Below, one piece after another: positions 7,830-16,864 of a stretch of 64,000 bases of DNA (its first letter is position 1; the number at the start of each line of letters is the position of its first letter). The notes below the pieces were generated by a model, which had not been told where the DNA came from, did no database searches, and saw only the letters and a program-made list of their open reading frames with translations. This DNA is from CAZMZW01 sp964571135. Lineage in GTDB: Bacteria; Chloroflexota; Anaerolineae; Anaerolineales; Anaerolineaceae. The position numbers and the translations under genes are program-made. Location of the stretch: NCBI GenBank assembly GCA_964571135.1, contig CAZMZW010000003.1:186001-250000 (forward strand), written 5' to 3'.

Positions 7830-10059
7830 GGGTTTCCTCCCAGTACCTGGATAGCTCTTTTAGAGGCGTGGCGGGATAGCATTGACCTCGTTGACCGGTA
7901 TTCCAAGTGATGATTAATTCTTTTCGCGCACGGGTGATACCTACGAAAAGCAGTCTAAGCCTTTCCGCACAGTAATCCAAACGTGCTTCTCGGGTTGCGG
8001 ATCCTTCTTCTAAAGATTTTGGGAGCTCTTCACAGGATGAATTCAATATTGATCTTAAATCCGCCAGCGTTTCAGCCTGGAGGTTCAATTGGTCACGAAC
8101 AAACCAGCGCTCTGCGATATATTGATCCTGCTCCTCATAAGAAGGATAATCATAATTATTGACCGAAAGCAGGTAAACGCGATCCCATTCCAATCCTTTT
8201 GCTTTATGAACGGTGGAAACAACCACTTTTCCTTTATATTGTTCGGGATCAAATCCCAGATCTTCTTCAGAAAAACCAATGAGCTTAATCCGGTTGGAAG
8301 CGATCGAAATTAATTGATTGGAGTAATCCGAAAAATTCCATTCCGGGTGTAATCTGCTGCTTCGTTCCAAAAAGCTGGCGATTTTATAAGCCGTTGCCAG
8401 ATCAGAGGGTTTATTAAAAAGAATCATTGAAATTGTTAAGAGGAACTGGTCGATAGGTAAAAGTGAAGCCCTTTGCCAATAACGCAGGTTTTGCTGAAAA
8501 TCCTCGAGCAAATCAAATACCCAATCCTCGTTTATTCCTTCCTTGATTCTCTCCAGATTATCTTTCCCAGGAGTGGGTGCGAGGAAATTCTCCACATTTT
8601 TGAATGTGAGAATTTCTTTTTCTATTTTTAAAAGCAAGTCATTTTTCATATTCTCTTTGGAAGTGTATTCGTAGAATACTTTAAAAAGCTCTGCAAGAGA
8701 TGTTGATTTTGTCGGATCAGAGAAAAATTGAATGGCCTTGCTGAGGGCTCTGGCGATTTTACGGGTGGAGTGACTGCTCTGTAATAGTTCAATGCAATCG
8801 ATCTGGGCTGCCTGTAATTTGCTGACCATTTCTGCGCCGCGTTCATTGCGGGGTACGAGCACAGCCACGGTTTTATTGGGATTATCTCTTATCCATTTTT
8901 TGATGGATTTTGTGACCAATTCAATTTCATCAGCCGGTTCCAGTTTTTGTAAATATAAATGAATACCTTTCGGATCATCAGATGGGTTGGGTTGGGGGTC
9001 ACCGGGCGGCGTTGGGAGAATTAATGGAATGGTAAGCGCTTCCTGAATTTCAGTTACAGGGTGGGTTGTTTTTGTCCATGTAATTAGATGATTTGCCAGG
9101 CTGATGATACTTTCTGTGGATCGCCCGGAATTCGGTAAATCATGGGCTTCCACTCCCTTTTGATGCATAAATTCTCTCAAATAGCGCGGGCTGGCGGTTG
9201 TAAAGGTTTCATAGATGGCTTGATTTGGGTCGCCAACCCTCATCCAGGAACTTCCCTTGTCAGCCAGCAACCGTAATATCTTTTCCTGTAATAAGCTGCT
9301 ATCCTGAGCCTCATCTTCCAAGATATAAGGCCAGCGATGAGAAAGCCGCTGCAGGAAGTCCTGATCAGCAAGTAACGCTTTTATTGCAAGGCGAATCAGG
9401 TCTTCAAAATCAACCGCCCCGCGATAGATCAGTGCGTGCTGATATTCGGAATAGGCATGGTATCCCAGTTCAAGCAATGGGGATGATTTTTGTTTTTTAT
9501 CGAGAATGGTTCGTATATCCTGCGGAGTCAGTTCCAGGTCTTTGGCCTGGCGAATGAAACTTCCAGCAATATCAGCTAATAACCGTTCCCAGCCCATCTT
9601 CACTTTCCCGGATGAATGATTCTCAATGGTCTTATTCTTAAAGGCATCCACAAAATCAGGGTTTGTCTTCAGCCAGTTACCGGTGATTCTTTCAATAATT
9701 TCAACAGTCTCACGTTCATCAGCAATTTCAAAGCGGTTTTCCAATCCAACCAATCCCGGACGTTCTTTGACAATATCATGTGCCAGACCGTGCAGGGTTC
9801 GCACCCTGTATCCGAAGTTGGGCATCAGTCCAAAATCGCTGATGAATTTAGAGATACGCTGGGAAAAATTATCCACTGATGAATTTACCAGGGTAACGAT
9901 CAGTACTTCCTGGTCATCCCCAGCCAGGCCTTTGGCGATCAGGTTGGCAGCTAAATAAGAAAGCGTATGAGTTTTTCCACTGCCAGGTACCGCAGAAACG
10001 CCCATGCGTCCTTTTTCGAAATTAATGATTTCTTGTTGGCTTGGACGGGCTTTAAACAT
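7813..10059 (-). CDS. UvrD/Rep-family (SF1) DNA helicase, AddA/PcrA-like
   Basis: The 748-residue protein carries the SF1A helicase motifs: Walker A VPGSGKT (24-30), the Walker B variant DEAQDSS, the HKAKGLEWD segment and the final VGITRARKEL motif. All look intact, so it should be an active 3' to 5' ATP-dependent DNA translocase. There is no C-terminal nuclease domain, unlike AddA or RecB; that function is in the next gene. The ATG has AGGA 6 bases upstream and overlaps the preceding gene's end by 8 bases. The neighbours suggest a double-strand-break resection machine rather than a mismatch or nucleotide-excision helicase. Confidence 0.85.
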   Translation of the reverse strand: MFKARPSQQEIINFEKGRMGVSAVPGSGKTHTLSYLAANLIAKGLAGDDQEVLIVTLVNSSVDNFSQRISKFISDFGLMPNFGYRVRTLHGLAHDIVKERPGLVGLENRFEIADERETVEIIERITGNWLKTNPDFVDAFKNKTIENHSSGKVKMGWERLLADIAGSFIRQAKDLELTPQDIRTILDKKQKSSPLLELGYHAYSEYQHALIYRGAVDFEDLIRLAIKALLADQDFLQRLSHRWPYILEDEAQDSSLLQEKILRLLADKGSSWMRVGDPNQAIYETFTTASPRYLREFMHQKGVEAHDLPNSGRSTESIISLANHLITWTKTTHPVTEIQEALTIPLILPTPPGDPQPNPSDDPKGIHLYLQKLEPADEIELVTKSIKKWIRDNPNKTVAVLVPRNERGAEMVSKLQAAQIDCIELLQSSHSTRKIARALSKAIQFFSDPTKSTSLAELFKVFYEYTSKENMKNDLLLKIEKEILTFKNVENFLAPTPGKDNLERIKEGINEDWVFDLLEDFQQNLRYWQRASLLPIDQFLLTISMILFNKPSDLATAYKIASFLERSSRLHPEWNFSDYSNQLISIASNRIKLIGFSEEDLGFDPEQYKGKVVVSTVHKAKGLEWDRVYLLSVNNYDYPSYEEQDQYIAERWFVRDQLNLQAETLADLRSILNSSCEELPKSLEEGSATREARLDYCAERLRLLFVGITRARKELIITWNTGQRGQCYPATPLKELSRYWEETHAASD

Positions 10060-12172
10060 CAGAATTCCTTTTATGTGTGGCCAAGCGCTTGTAGATCAGT
10101 TGAAATGCCTTTAAAAGTTGATTGCGTTGTTCTCTACCCTGATCGTCCATCCCGGCAGTGTAAAGATACAGGTGTTGATTGCAACGCCGCAATAGTCCGC
10201 GTACCAATCGAGCCAAAGAATCCTGATTGGCTTTTATTTCATCCGCATCCAGCCACTTCCTGCCTCTTTTCCAGTGACGATTAAGGATGTACGGATGGGT
10301 GAGGGGTTGATTAAGCCTCTCCCACCAGCCATTGCTGCCGATATCAAGCCAGAATTGGTAATTCACGGCTCGATTGGTCATCAAGAAAGTGAAAGCAGGG
10401 GCGATCAGGACAGCATCTGCGGGATTTTCCTGTACTGTTGTAAAGAACTGGGCACCAATCAATCCCTTTTGGAGTGTATTAATATACTCACGGCTGCAAT
10501 CGAATTCGTTGAAATTTTGGTTATTAACCATGACCTGGCGGAATTGTTTCAATGAAGCAATCAGTCTGGCAGCAATACCGGCAGATTCAAAATCATCGTG
10601 AAAAGCAAATCCAGGTTGGGATAGTAATTCTCCGAAAACTTTGCCAAAAAAACCAAAAAGGGGAAGCGCCTCTTGATTTTTGTATCCCTCGATCCATGTT
10701 CTAATCAATTCAAGTTTTTCTCCAATGGAATAGGTAATTCTCTCAGGCAGTTCACCTTTCAATTGGTTAAAGGATTTCAATCCTGAATCCTTATGCCTTT
10801 CAGAAAAAAGTGTGCGGGAACAGAGGTCAGCACGTACCAGATCCATTTCGCTTATGGCAACCATCAATGCTTGGCGGATCTCAAATTGGGAAATTGGCAA
10901 ATCCAAAACAGGGTGGGCTAATTTGGCTAAAGTCAACAAACAGCCCACCACAGGTTCTCTTGCTAAGGTGCGGGATGGTCTGGCAGAATAAGTTTTGATC
11001 TGGTATGCCGCTAATTTTGAGGAGAGAGAGAATAACAAAGCATCAGATAGATAGGGTGCCAGGACCACAATTTCGCCGGGTGATTCAGATCTTTCATTGA
11101 TTAGAAGATTAATAGTTGAACAAACTGCCTCGATCATCTCGGGATAAAAGTGCAAATTTTCGAAATCAAATTCTCGAAGAATTTCGTTTGGTGGGGTTGC
11201 CCTTGATGTCATCAAAATATTTGAGCTTAAAGTCTTTTCAAGCAATTCCATTTTGGAAGATGAGGTAAATGGTTGCTTTAATTCAACACAAACATCACAG
11301 AAGGTTTGAAGTTCGTTTCCGCTCGATGGATCAGCGCCTAGAAAAGAACGGAACCCGCCATCCGTATCAGAGATGAGAAGCACGGATTGAAGGTCTGGAA
11401 TCCAGGATTTCACCAGATCATGCGCGATAGGAACATCCTCTTCCAGATTGTCATAAATTAAATGTCTAAATTGACGATTGATAAAATCATGCCCTGTTTT
11501 TGAAGTCCAAATCAATTTAATAAATATTTCAATCTGCAATGAATAATCAAGCATATGATGCTCAAGGCAGAATTTTCTAAAAAGCAGAGCGCATTCTTCG
11601 GCTTGCTGAAATGCGATCCACTGCCGTTGTTCATCCAGGCATGCATCTTTTAGACGCAAAGCAATTTCTTCCAATGGAAAGCTAACCACAGCCGCTTTAT
11701 TCATATTATCCAGTATCTGGCTTAATAATCGATTATGGTCAATGTTGACACTATTCAAATAGCCTTTGGCGAATAAGGGTTCGGTGACTTGCCCCAAATA
11801 ATACTGAGCCGTTTCCAAGGTTAAAAATGTAGCAGGCTGGGTATTAGGTGAAAAACCAGCAGTTTCATAAATCATTGGCCAAAAAAGATCAACCATTCTC
11901 CGTGCCATACCACCGATGGTGAGGATAACAGGTTCCCCATTTGCAGGGAAATTAAGACTGTTGAAGTAGCGATAATAAGGAAGAGCTAATGTCTTTTGAG
12001 GGGCGAGAATAAGTATTTCTTGAGGGGGAATTTTATTATTTAGTAAATGTTCGAGCCTGGATATGGATGCAGTGGTCTTGCCATATCCAGCCGGACCATT
12101 TAGGAAGATGCGGCTATCGATACTCGCATCCCTGATCTTCAATTGCTCTTGAGAAAATTTTAGATCAGTCAT
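10052..12172 (-). CDS. SF1 helicase-like protein, AddB-like partner subunit
   Basis: From the ATG at 12172 the protein has 706 residues. It has a P-loop GPAGYGKT (26-33), an ILILAPQK segment resembling motif Ia, and IYDNLEED in the Walker B position. The last motif, LVRGLLRRCN, lacks the catalytic arginine pattern of the partner helicase. This resembles AddB-type subunits, which keep the helicase fold but do not unwind efficiently. The frame stays open for 72 codons further upstream. That extension would overlap msrQ, whereas the chosen ATG lies 2 bases after the msrQ stop. It precedes the UvrD-type helicase with an 8-base overlap. The AddB analogy is an inference from architecture and position. 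Confidence 0.72.
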   Translation of the reverse strand: MTDLKFSQEQLKIRDASIDSRIFLNGPAGYGKTTASISRLEHLLNNKIPPQEILILAPQKTLALPYYRYFNSLNFPANGEPVILTIGGMARRMVDLFWPMIYETAGFSPNTQPATFLTLETAQYYLGQVTEPLFAKGYLNSVNIDHNRLLSQILDNMNKAAVVSFPLEEIALRLKDACLDEQRQWIAFQQAEECALLFRKFCLEHHMLDYSLQIEIFIKLIWTSKTGHDFINRQFRHLIYDNLEEDVPIAHDLVKSWIPDLQSVLLISDTDGGFRSFLGADPSSGNELQTFCDVCVELKQPFTSSSKMELLEKTLSSNILMTSRATPPNEILREFDFENLHFYPEMIEAVCSTINLLINERSESPGEIVVLAPYLSDALLFSLSSKLAAYQIKTYSARPSRTLAREPVVGCLLTLAKLAHPVLDLPISQFEIRQALMVAISEMDLVRADLCSRTLFSERHKDSGLKSFNQLKGELPERITYSIGEKLELIRTWIEGYKNQEALPLFGFFGKVFGELLSQPGFAFHDDFESAGIAARLIASLKQFRQVMVNNQNFNEFDCSREYINTLQKGLIGAQFFTTVQENPADAVLIAPAFTFLMTNRAVNYQFWLDIGSNGWWERLNQPLTHPYILNRHWKRGRKWLDADEIKANQDSLARLVRGLLRRCNQHLYLYTAGMDDQGREQRNQLLKAFQLIYKRLATHKRNSDV

Positions 12173-12174
12173 GC

Positions 12175-12813
12175 TCAAATGAGGTTCTTGTTGAAAAATT
12201 CGTTTAAAGCAGAAATCCCTGGAATGCCTATTTTTAAATTTGAAAAAGGTGGGATCCGCAATGCCATCAAGATTAAAAAAGAGATTAATGCGATTAATGG
12301 TAGGAGGTAATTTGCCTTGACTGCCAGGAAAAAATGCAGAATAACCAGAAAGGCAGCCAAATAGACCAATCGATGAAGTCTTTTCCACGCTTTACCAAGT
12401 GATCTTTGAAGGTTAGGCAAAGAAGTGATTGTAAGGAGTATTAATAGAGCAAAAGCAATTAAGCCAATAATAAGAAATATCTGCTTCTGAATAACCAGAA
12501 TTATTTCACCCCAATCAAAACTGTAGTCCAGGCCAATGAAATTTGCGAAATGCAGCAAGGCGTAATAAGCAGCATACAACCCCAATGTTCTTCTAATTGA
12601 AAAAAATGAACTTAATCCGAAAATATTATTTAGCGGAGAGCTGAGAAGAGAAATGAGCAGAATAGTGATAGCCGTTCTTCCTGTTCGAATGGTTATTTCA
12701 CGAATTGGATTTGCAGTTAATTGATTATTTAAAGCGCCATAGACAAGGAATAAAAAAGGTACCAGACAAAGAACGTGGCAAAGGAATTGAATCCTTGTTA
12801 TTTGAAATTTCAT
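12175..12813 (-). CDS. msrQ: MsrQ, heme-binding membrane subunit of the methionine sulfoxide reductase system
   Basis: This is a 212-residue, mostly hydrophobic protein of the ferric-reductase-like transmembrane family. Histidines that could bind b heme sit in helices with the segments YYALLHFANF, RLHRLVY and VILHFFLAV. MsrQ passes electrons from the quinone pool or a flavin reductase to MsrP, which repairs oxidised methionine in exported proteins. Its ATG overlaps the msrP stop by a single base (TAATG), so the two are translationally coupled. Length is normal. Confidence 0.88.
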   Translation of the reverse strand: MKFQITRIQFLCHVLCLVPFLFLVYGALNNQLTANPIREITIRTGRTAITILLISLLSSPLNNIFGLSSFFSIRRTLGLYAAYYALLHFANFIGLDYSFDWGEIILVIQKQIFLIIGLIAFALLILLTITSLPNLQRSLGKAWKRLHRLVYLAAFLVILHFFLAVKANYLLPLIALISFLILMALRIPPFSNLKIGIPGISALNEFFNKNLI

Positions 12814-13754
12814 TAGAAATTGATTGTCAAGTCCATCCCCTGGTAAAGACTTGCGACCTGATCAGCATATCCATTGAACATCAGGGTTTTCCTTCGATTT
12901 GTTTCACCGATTCTTAGCTCAGAAGATTGCGACCAGCGGGGATGAGACACATCCGGGTTTACATTGGCATAAAAACCATAAGCTTCCGACCAGAGGCTCA
13001 TCCAAAATGATGTAGGCTGCTCAGCAACCATTTCAATATGGACAATTGCTTTTATGGATTTAAAGCCATATTTCCAGGGAACCACTATCCGTATAGGACC
13101 ACCGCTTTGGGGTGGCAGGTCTTTCCCGTATAATCCTGTGCCCAGAATGGTTAGATCATGCATGGCTTCATCCAACCGCAAACCTTCTGTGTAAGGCCAG
13201 GGATAAGACCGGTTTACCTGCCCGGGAAACTGTGCAGGATCCAGGAGAGTTACAAAGCGAACATATTTTGCGGCACTTGTGGGCTCAACTTCTTTTAGAA
13301 GCTGATTTAATGGGAATCCAAGCCAGGGGATAACCATTGACCATCCCTCCACGCAGCGCAACCGGTAAATTCGTTCTTCAGATAGATATTTTTTCTTAAG
13401 GTCATCTATTGTATAGGTTTTTGGATTATTGACTAATCCATCCACCTTTAGACTCCATAGTTCTGTTTTAAATCCTTGAGCCAAACTGCTGGGGCTGGTT
13501 TTATCCTCGGCAAATTCGTAATAATTGTTATAACCGGTGATATCCTGGAATGAATTTGCAGGATTGTTTAATTCATCTTTTAAAGGATTTATTAAATCAG
13601 CAGATGGTGGTATTGATGTAACAGAAGGACTATTGCATGAAGCAGCAACCATAGACCCTGCTGCAATAATTCCCAGGTTTTTGATAAATTTCCTTCGCGA
13701 AAGATAGACCTCTTCCGGGGTGATTTGTGAAGAAGGAATTTTCTTAATTTTCAT
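12813..13754 (-). CDS. msrP: MsrP, molybdopterin-dependent methionine sulfoxide reductase catalytic subunit
   Basis: The 313-residue protein starts with a Tat signal (SRRKF at 19-23) ending in VAASC at residue 40. The enzyme domain shows the typical YNNYYEF opening and the RLRCVEGW motif, with C134 as the likely molybdenum ligand. MsrP reduces methionine sulfoxide in proteins outside the cytoplasm. The cysteine at 40 could be a lipobox, so the protein may be a Tat lipoprotein instead of a soluble periplasmic one. AAGGAA lies upstream of the ATG. It is followed by msrQ and preceded 20 bases upstream by a lipoprotein gene. Confidence 0.9.
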   Translation of the reverse strand: MKIKKIPSSQITPEEVYLSRRKFIKNLGIIAAGSMVAASCNSPSVTSIPPSADLINPLKDELNNPANSFQDITGYNNYYEFAEDKTSPSSLAQGFKTELWSLKVDGLVNNPKTYTIDDLKKKYLSEERIYRLRCVEGWSMVIPWLGFPLNQLLKEVEPTSAAKYVRFVTLLDPAQFPGQVNRSYPWPYTEGLRLDEAMHDLTILGTGLYGKDLPPQSGGPIRIVVPWKYGFKSIKAIVHIEMVAEQPTSFWMSLWSEAYGFYANVNPDVSHPRWSQSSELRIGETNRRKTLMFNGYADQVASLYQGMDLTINF

Positions 13755-13774
13755 GGCTTATTCCTTTTAATATC

Positions 13775-14599
13775 TTATTGAATATTCCAGAATGCCATTT
13801 CATCCAGTTTGATGGTGAAACCGGGGGTCTGGCGTGAATCGATAAATAATCCAAAATGTGCTTTATTACTTAATGAGGAGTCCGTCAATTCCTTGATCAT
13901 TTTTCCATTTGCATACAACCTGATCAACCCACCTTTTACCCATATACCGAAAGTGTTGGTTTGATTGGAACCTGCCTGGATAGCTTCTGGTTTTTCCCAA
14001 TTAAAAAGATTAGCGGCTCCATTGGAATCCCAGCGCATCAAATTGAAATATCCTTCGCAGGTGACGGTGAAATAATAGCCAAAACCATCAAAATAGGTGG
14101 GTGCTCTAAAAATTAAACCATATTGATCATCACCACTGCAAACCTCGGTGACGAATTTTCCTTCGAGATAAAAATCCTGTATCGTTTGATAATTCAGCCA
14201 CCAGTTTTTACCGCCATAAGGCACTGAACGCGTCATTATTAACGCGCCATTCTCAACTTTTATGGTCACATTGGGAGTGTCGGTATTGGGACTATTTAGA
14301 CTCCAGCCTCCGCCATTATTAAGCTGATCTCTCCAGGCAGGCATGCCAAGGCTATCCTGGAAGTTTTCTTGAGTTGGCGTAGGGGTTACCGTAGGTTGGA
14401 TTGGATTGGGTGTATTCCCTGGAGGATTGGCGATGGCTGTTGCGGTCATCATGAAATTCTGGATGACCGTTGCCGTTTTTGCGATGGCTACTTTTGTGGC
14501 GACGTCTGCTTCAAAATCAGGTTGATTTGGATTTGGAATATTGCAGGCAGTTATTGTGAGAAAAAGTAAAAGAAAAATGCTAACGAAAAATTTTCGCAT
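13775..14599 (-). CDS. Lipoprotein with a C-terminal LamG-like beta-sandwich domain
   Basis: From the ATG at 14599 the product has 274 residues. The start has GGAGG at 7 bases spacing; another ATG 6 bases earlier would leave only 1 base. A signal peptide ends in the lipobox LTITAC, so the protein should be lipid-anchored outside the cell. A Thr/Pro-rich linker follows. The remaining residues (about 95-274) look like a concanavalin/LamG-type sandwich, with the segments YFDGFGYYFTV, GIWVKGG and LYANGK. Such domains bind carbohydrates or surfaces. It heads the operon with msrPQ, but no functional link is visible in the protein itself. Confidence 0.75.
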   Translation of the reverse strand: MRKFFVSIFLLLFLTITACNIPNPNQPDFEADVATKVAIAKTATVIQNFMMTATAIANPPGNTPNPIQPTVTPTPTQENFQDSLGMPAWRDQLNNGGGWSLNSPNTDTPNVTIKVENGALIMTRSVPYGGKNWWLNYQTIQDFYLEGKFVTEVCSGDDQYGLIFRAPTYFDGFGYYFTVTCEGYFNLMRWDSNGAANLFNWEKPEAIQAGSNQTNTFGIWVKGGLIRLYANGKMIKELTDSSLSNKAHFGLFIDSRQTPGFTIKLDEMAFWNIQ

Positions 14600-14665
14600 G
14601 ATCATTCCTCCAAATATAAAATGTTATGATTATTATATGAGTAAAATAGCTCTTACATTCATTTT

Positions 14666-15274
14666 ATGATAAACCCAAAACCACAAAAAAATGCTTTCAA
14701 ATATATTATTTTTTATAAACCGGATGGGGTGATCAGTCAGTTCAGTGAACATGAAGGATATCAAACTTTAAGTGAATTTATCCCAATTAAAGATGTGTAC
14801 CCGGCCGGTCGATTGGATACAGATAGTGAGGGGCTGCTTTTGCTCACGAATGATGGCGGTTTAAGCCACCACCTCACTGATCCCAAACGTCATTGCGCCA
14901 AAGTATATTATGTTCAAGTGGAAGGCATTTTTACGAGTGAAGCTGCATATTTATTGGAAAAAGGCGTCCTGGTAAAGGGGTATCAGACCTTACCCTGCAG
15001 GGCAGAAAAGATCGATGATCCGGTCCTGCCAACCCGCCGAAAAGAAATTACACCGCATGCGGTCACTTCCTGGCTGAGGATCACTCTTTTCGAAGGTAAA
15101 AAAAGGCAAATTCGCCATATGACAGCTGCTTTAGGGTTTCCCACATTGCGCCTGGTCCGGGTGGCGATTGGACCATTGAACTTAAATGGTCTTGAGCCAG
15201 GAAAATGGAGAAAATTAACCAACCCGGAAATAAAATTACTAAAAACAACCATTCATTATCCTCCTGCACTATAA
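14666..15274 (+). CDS. Pseudouridine synthase, RsuA/RluE family
   Basis: The 202-residue protein has the family motif GRLDTDSEGLLLLTNDG with catalytic D51, KPDG near the N-terminus and the RQIRHMTAALGFP motif late in the chain. It isomerises one uridine in ribosomal RNA. The N-terminal S4 RNA-binding domain of RsuA and RluB is absent, as in RluE and RluF-short forms, so RluE (23S rRNA) is the closest model. The ribosomal target is not shown by the sequence. No clear Shine-Dalgarno site precedes the ATG. The next gene, ruvX, starts 10 bases after the stop. Confidence 0.88.
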   Translation: MINPKPQKNAFKYIIFYKPDGVISQFSEHEGYQTLSEFIPIKDVYPAGRLDTDSEGLLLLTNDGGLSHHLTDPKRHCAKVYYVQVEGIFTSEAAYLLEKGVLVKGYQTLPCRAEKIDDPVLPTRRKEITPHAVTSWLRITLFEGKKRQIRHMTAALGFPTLRLVRVAIGPLNLNGLEPGKWRKLTNPEIKLLKTTIHYPPAL

Positions 15275-15284
15275 TCTGAGAGAA

Positions 15285-15734
15285 ATGTCAGTCGATATTG
15301 AATCAAAACGTCTTATGGCTGTCGATCCGGGGTCGAAACACATTGGTGTTGCCCTCAGTGACCTAAGCAGCACAATTGCCAGGCCTTTTTGTATCATCCA
15401 GCATACTTCCCGCGAAAATGATGCTAAAAATATTATAGAAGTTGCCCTGCAAAACAAAGTCGTTAGAATAATCATGGGATTATCGATGAATGAGGATGGA
15501 AATCCATCTCCGTCAGGGAGAAGTGCTAAACGCCTGGCTGAAGAAATTACAAAGCAAAGTGCCATTTCGATCGATTATTGGGATGAGGATTTCACAACCA
15601 ATCTGGCTCAGGATGTCTTCCTTCAAGCAGGCAGTTCAAAAAAACGAAGGAAAGGCCATCAGGATGATCTGGCTGCGGCAATTCTTTTACAGTCATACAT
15701 TGAAAATAAAAAATTTAATGTGCAACAAAATTAA
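15285..15734 (+). CDS. ruvX: RuvX/YqgF, RNase H-fold nuclease (pre-16S rRNA / Holliday junction)
   Basis: The 149-residue protein carries the YqgF signature AVDPGSKHIGVALSD, the GLSMNEDG segment and a C-terminal acidic pair in KGHQDDLAAA. The family has an RNase H fold and is linked to maturation of the 16S rRNA 5' end and, less firmly, to Holliday junction cleavage. In this operon it lies between a ribosomal pseudouridine synthase and mltG, a yqgF-mltG order common in bacteria. The stop is immediately followed by the mltG ATG. Confidence 0.9.
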   Translation: MSVDIESKRLMAVDPGSKHIGVALSDLSSTIARPFCIIQHTSRENDAKNIIEVALQNKVVRIIMGLSMNEDGNPSPSGRSAKRLAEEITKQSAISIDYWDEDFTTNLAQDVFLQAGSSKKRRKGHQDDLAAAILLQSYIENKKFNVQQN

Positions 15735-16853
15735 ATGAAATATAAACTAATTCTTTCCTTTACTCTTTTCTTAGTGGCAATTTTCTTTATCACGACAATA
15801 ATTTTTGCCATTAATTATTTTCCTCAACAGGCCAAGATCCTCTTTGGTTCTGCTGATCCACAGCTGGATTTCTCCCAAAAATTGATCTATTCCGTGCGGT
15901 TACTGGCTTCTCAAAACCAATTATTGGAAGGTGGAAATCAGACTGGGAAACCTGTTGAAATACTGATAAATTCGGGAGAAACGGCTGACCAGATTTCTAA
16001 GAAGTTATTTGAAGAAAGAATCATCCTTAATGCCAATGCCTTTGCTTTGTATTTGAAGTACTCGGGTTTGGATGTGCATATTCGGGCAGGCAAGTATGAG
16101 CTCGATCCGGGTAAGAATTCAATTGAAATTTCAAAGATAATTTGCGATCTTGACCCTGATACTGTCAAATTTATCATTCTTCCAGGGTTGCGAGTGGAAG
16201 AAATCGCCGCGTTGCTACCGACCTCCGGATTGAATATTGACCCGGAAGAATTTCTCCATTTAGTAAAAAATCCCCCATTCCAATTTTTACGAGAAGAAAT
16301 GGCGGGAGTGAATAGTCTTGAGGGTTTTCTATTTCCGAATGATTACTATTTTGCCAGAAAAACGAACGTTAATGAATTTGTACAGACGCTGGTGGATCAT
16401 TTTTTTGACAACATTACTCCAGCCATTATTGAAGGGATAAAAGCAAAAGGTCTTTCCCTTAACCAGGGTGTGGTTTTAGCATCAATAATTCAAAGGGAAA
16501 AAATAGTTCAGGAAGATAGCCCCATAATCGCTTCTGTTTTCTATAACCGTCTTACCAGCGGGATGATGTTGAATAGCGATGCGACGATTCAATATGCCGT
16601 TGGAGACCAACTGGTTGGGTGGTGGAAGAATCCGCTTGTAACGCAAGATTTTCAGATTCCATCCGGATACAACACTTATATAAATTTCGGATTACCGCCT
16701 GCTGCCATATGCAATCCTGATCTGGATTCATTGAATGCCGCCGCGTTCCCTGCAAAGACAGATTTTTACTTTTTTCAGGCAAAATGTGACCATAGCGGCA
16801 AACATAATTTTTATGTGACTTTTGAAGAACAAAAAGACAATTTATGTAATTAA
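15735..16853 (+). CDS. mltG: MltG, endolytic murein transglycosylase
   Basis: The 372-residue protein has one N-terminal membrane helix (about 6-27), then a LysM-like subdomain (about 73-135) and the YceG catalytic domain. E255 in ASIIQREK is the expected catalytic glutamate; downstream segments FYNRL, NSDATIQYA and NFGLPPAAICNP are typical. MltG cuts nascent glycan strands inside the membrane and sets glycan chain length. Together with the L,D-transpeptidase and LysM protein it shows that the organism builds peptidoglycan. The ATG directly abuts the ruvX stop, which points to coupling. Confidence 0.93.
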   Translation: MKYKLILSFTLFLVAIFFITTIIFAINYFPQQAKILFGSADPQLDFSQKLIYSVRLLASQNQLLEGGNQTGKPVEILINSGETADQISKKLFEERIILNANAFALYLKYSGLDVHIRAGKYELDPGKNSIEISKIICDLDPDTVKFIILPGLRVEEIAALLPTSGLNIDPEEFLHLVKNPPFQFLREEMAGVNSLEGFLFPNDYYFARKTNVNEFVQTLVDHFFDNITPAIIEGIKAKGLSLNQGVVLASIIQREKIVQEDSPIIASVFYNRLTSGMMLNSDATIQYAVGDQLVGWWKNPLVTQDFQIPSGYNTYINFGLPPAAICNPDLDSLNAAAFPAKTDFYFFQAKCDHSGKHNFYVTFEEQKDNLCN

Positions 16854-16864
16854 TTAGGAGAAAA

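Noticed and set aside
12173..12388. N-terminal extension of the AddB-like protein
   Set aside because: It overlaps msrQ fully, has no homologous look, and the ATG at 12172 fits the helicase start and the 2-base spacing.
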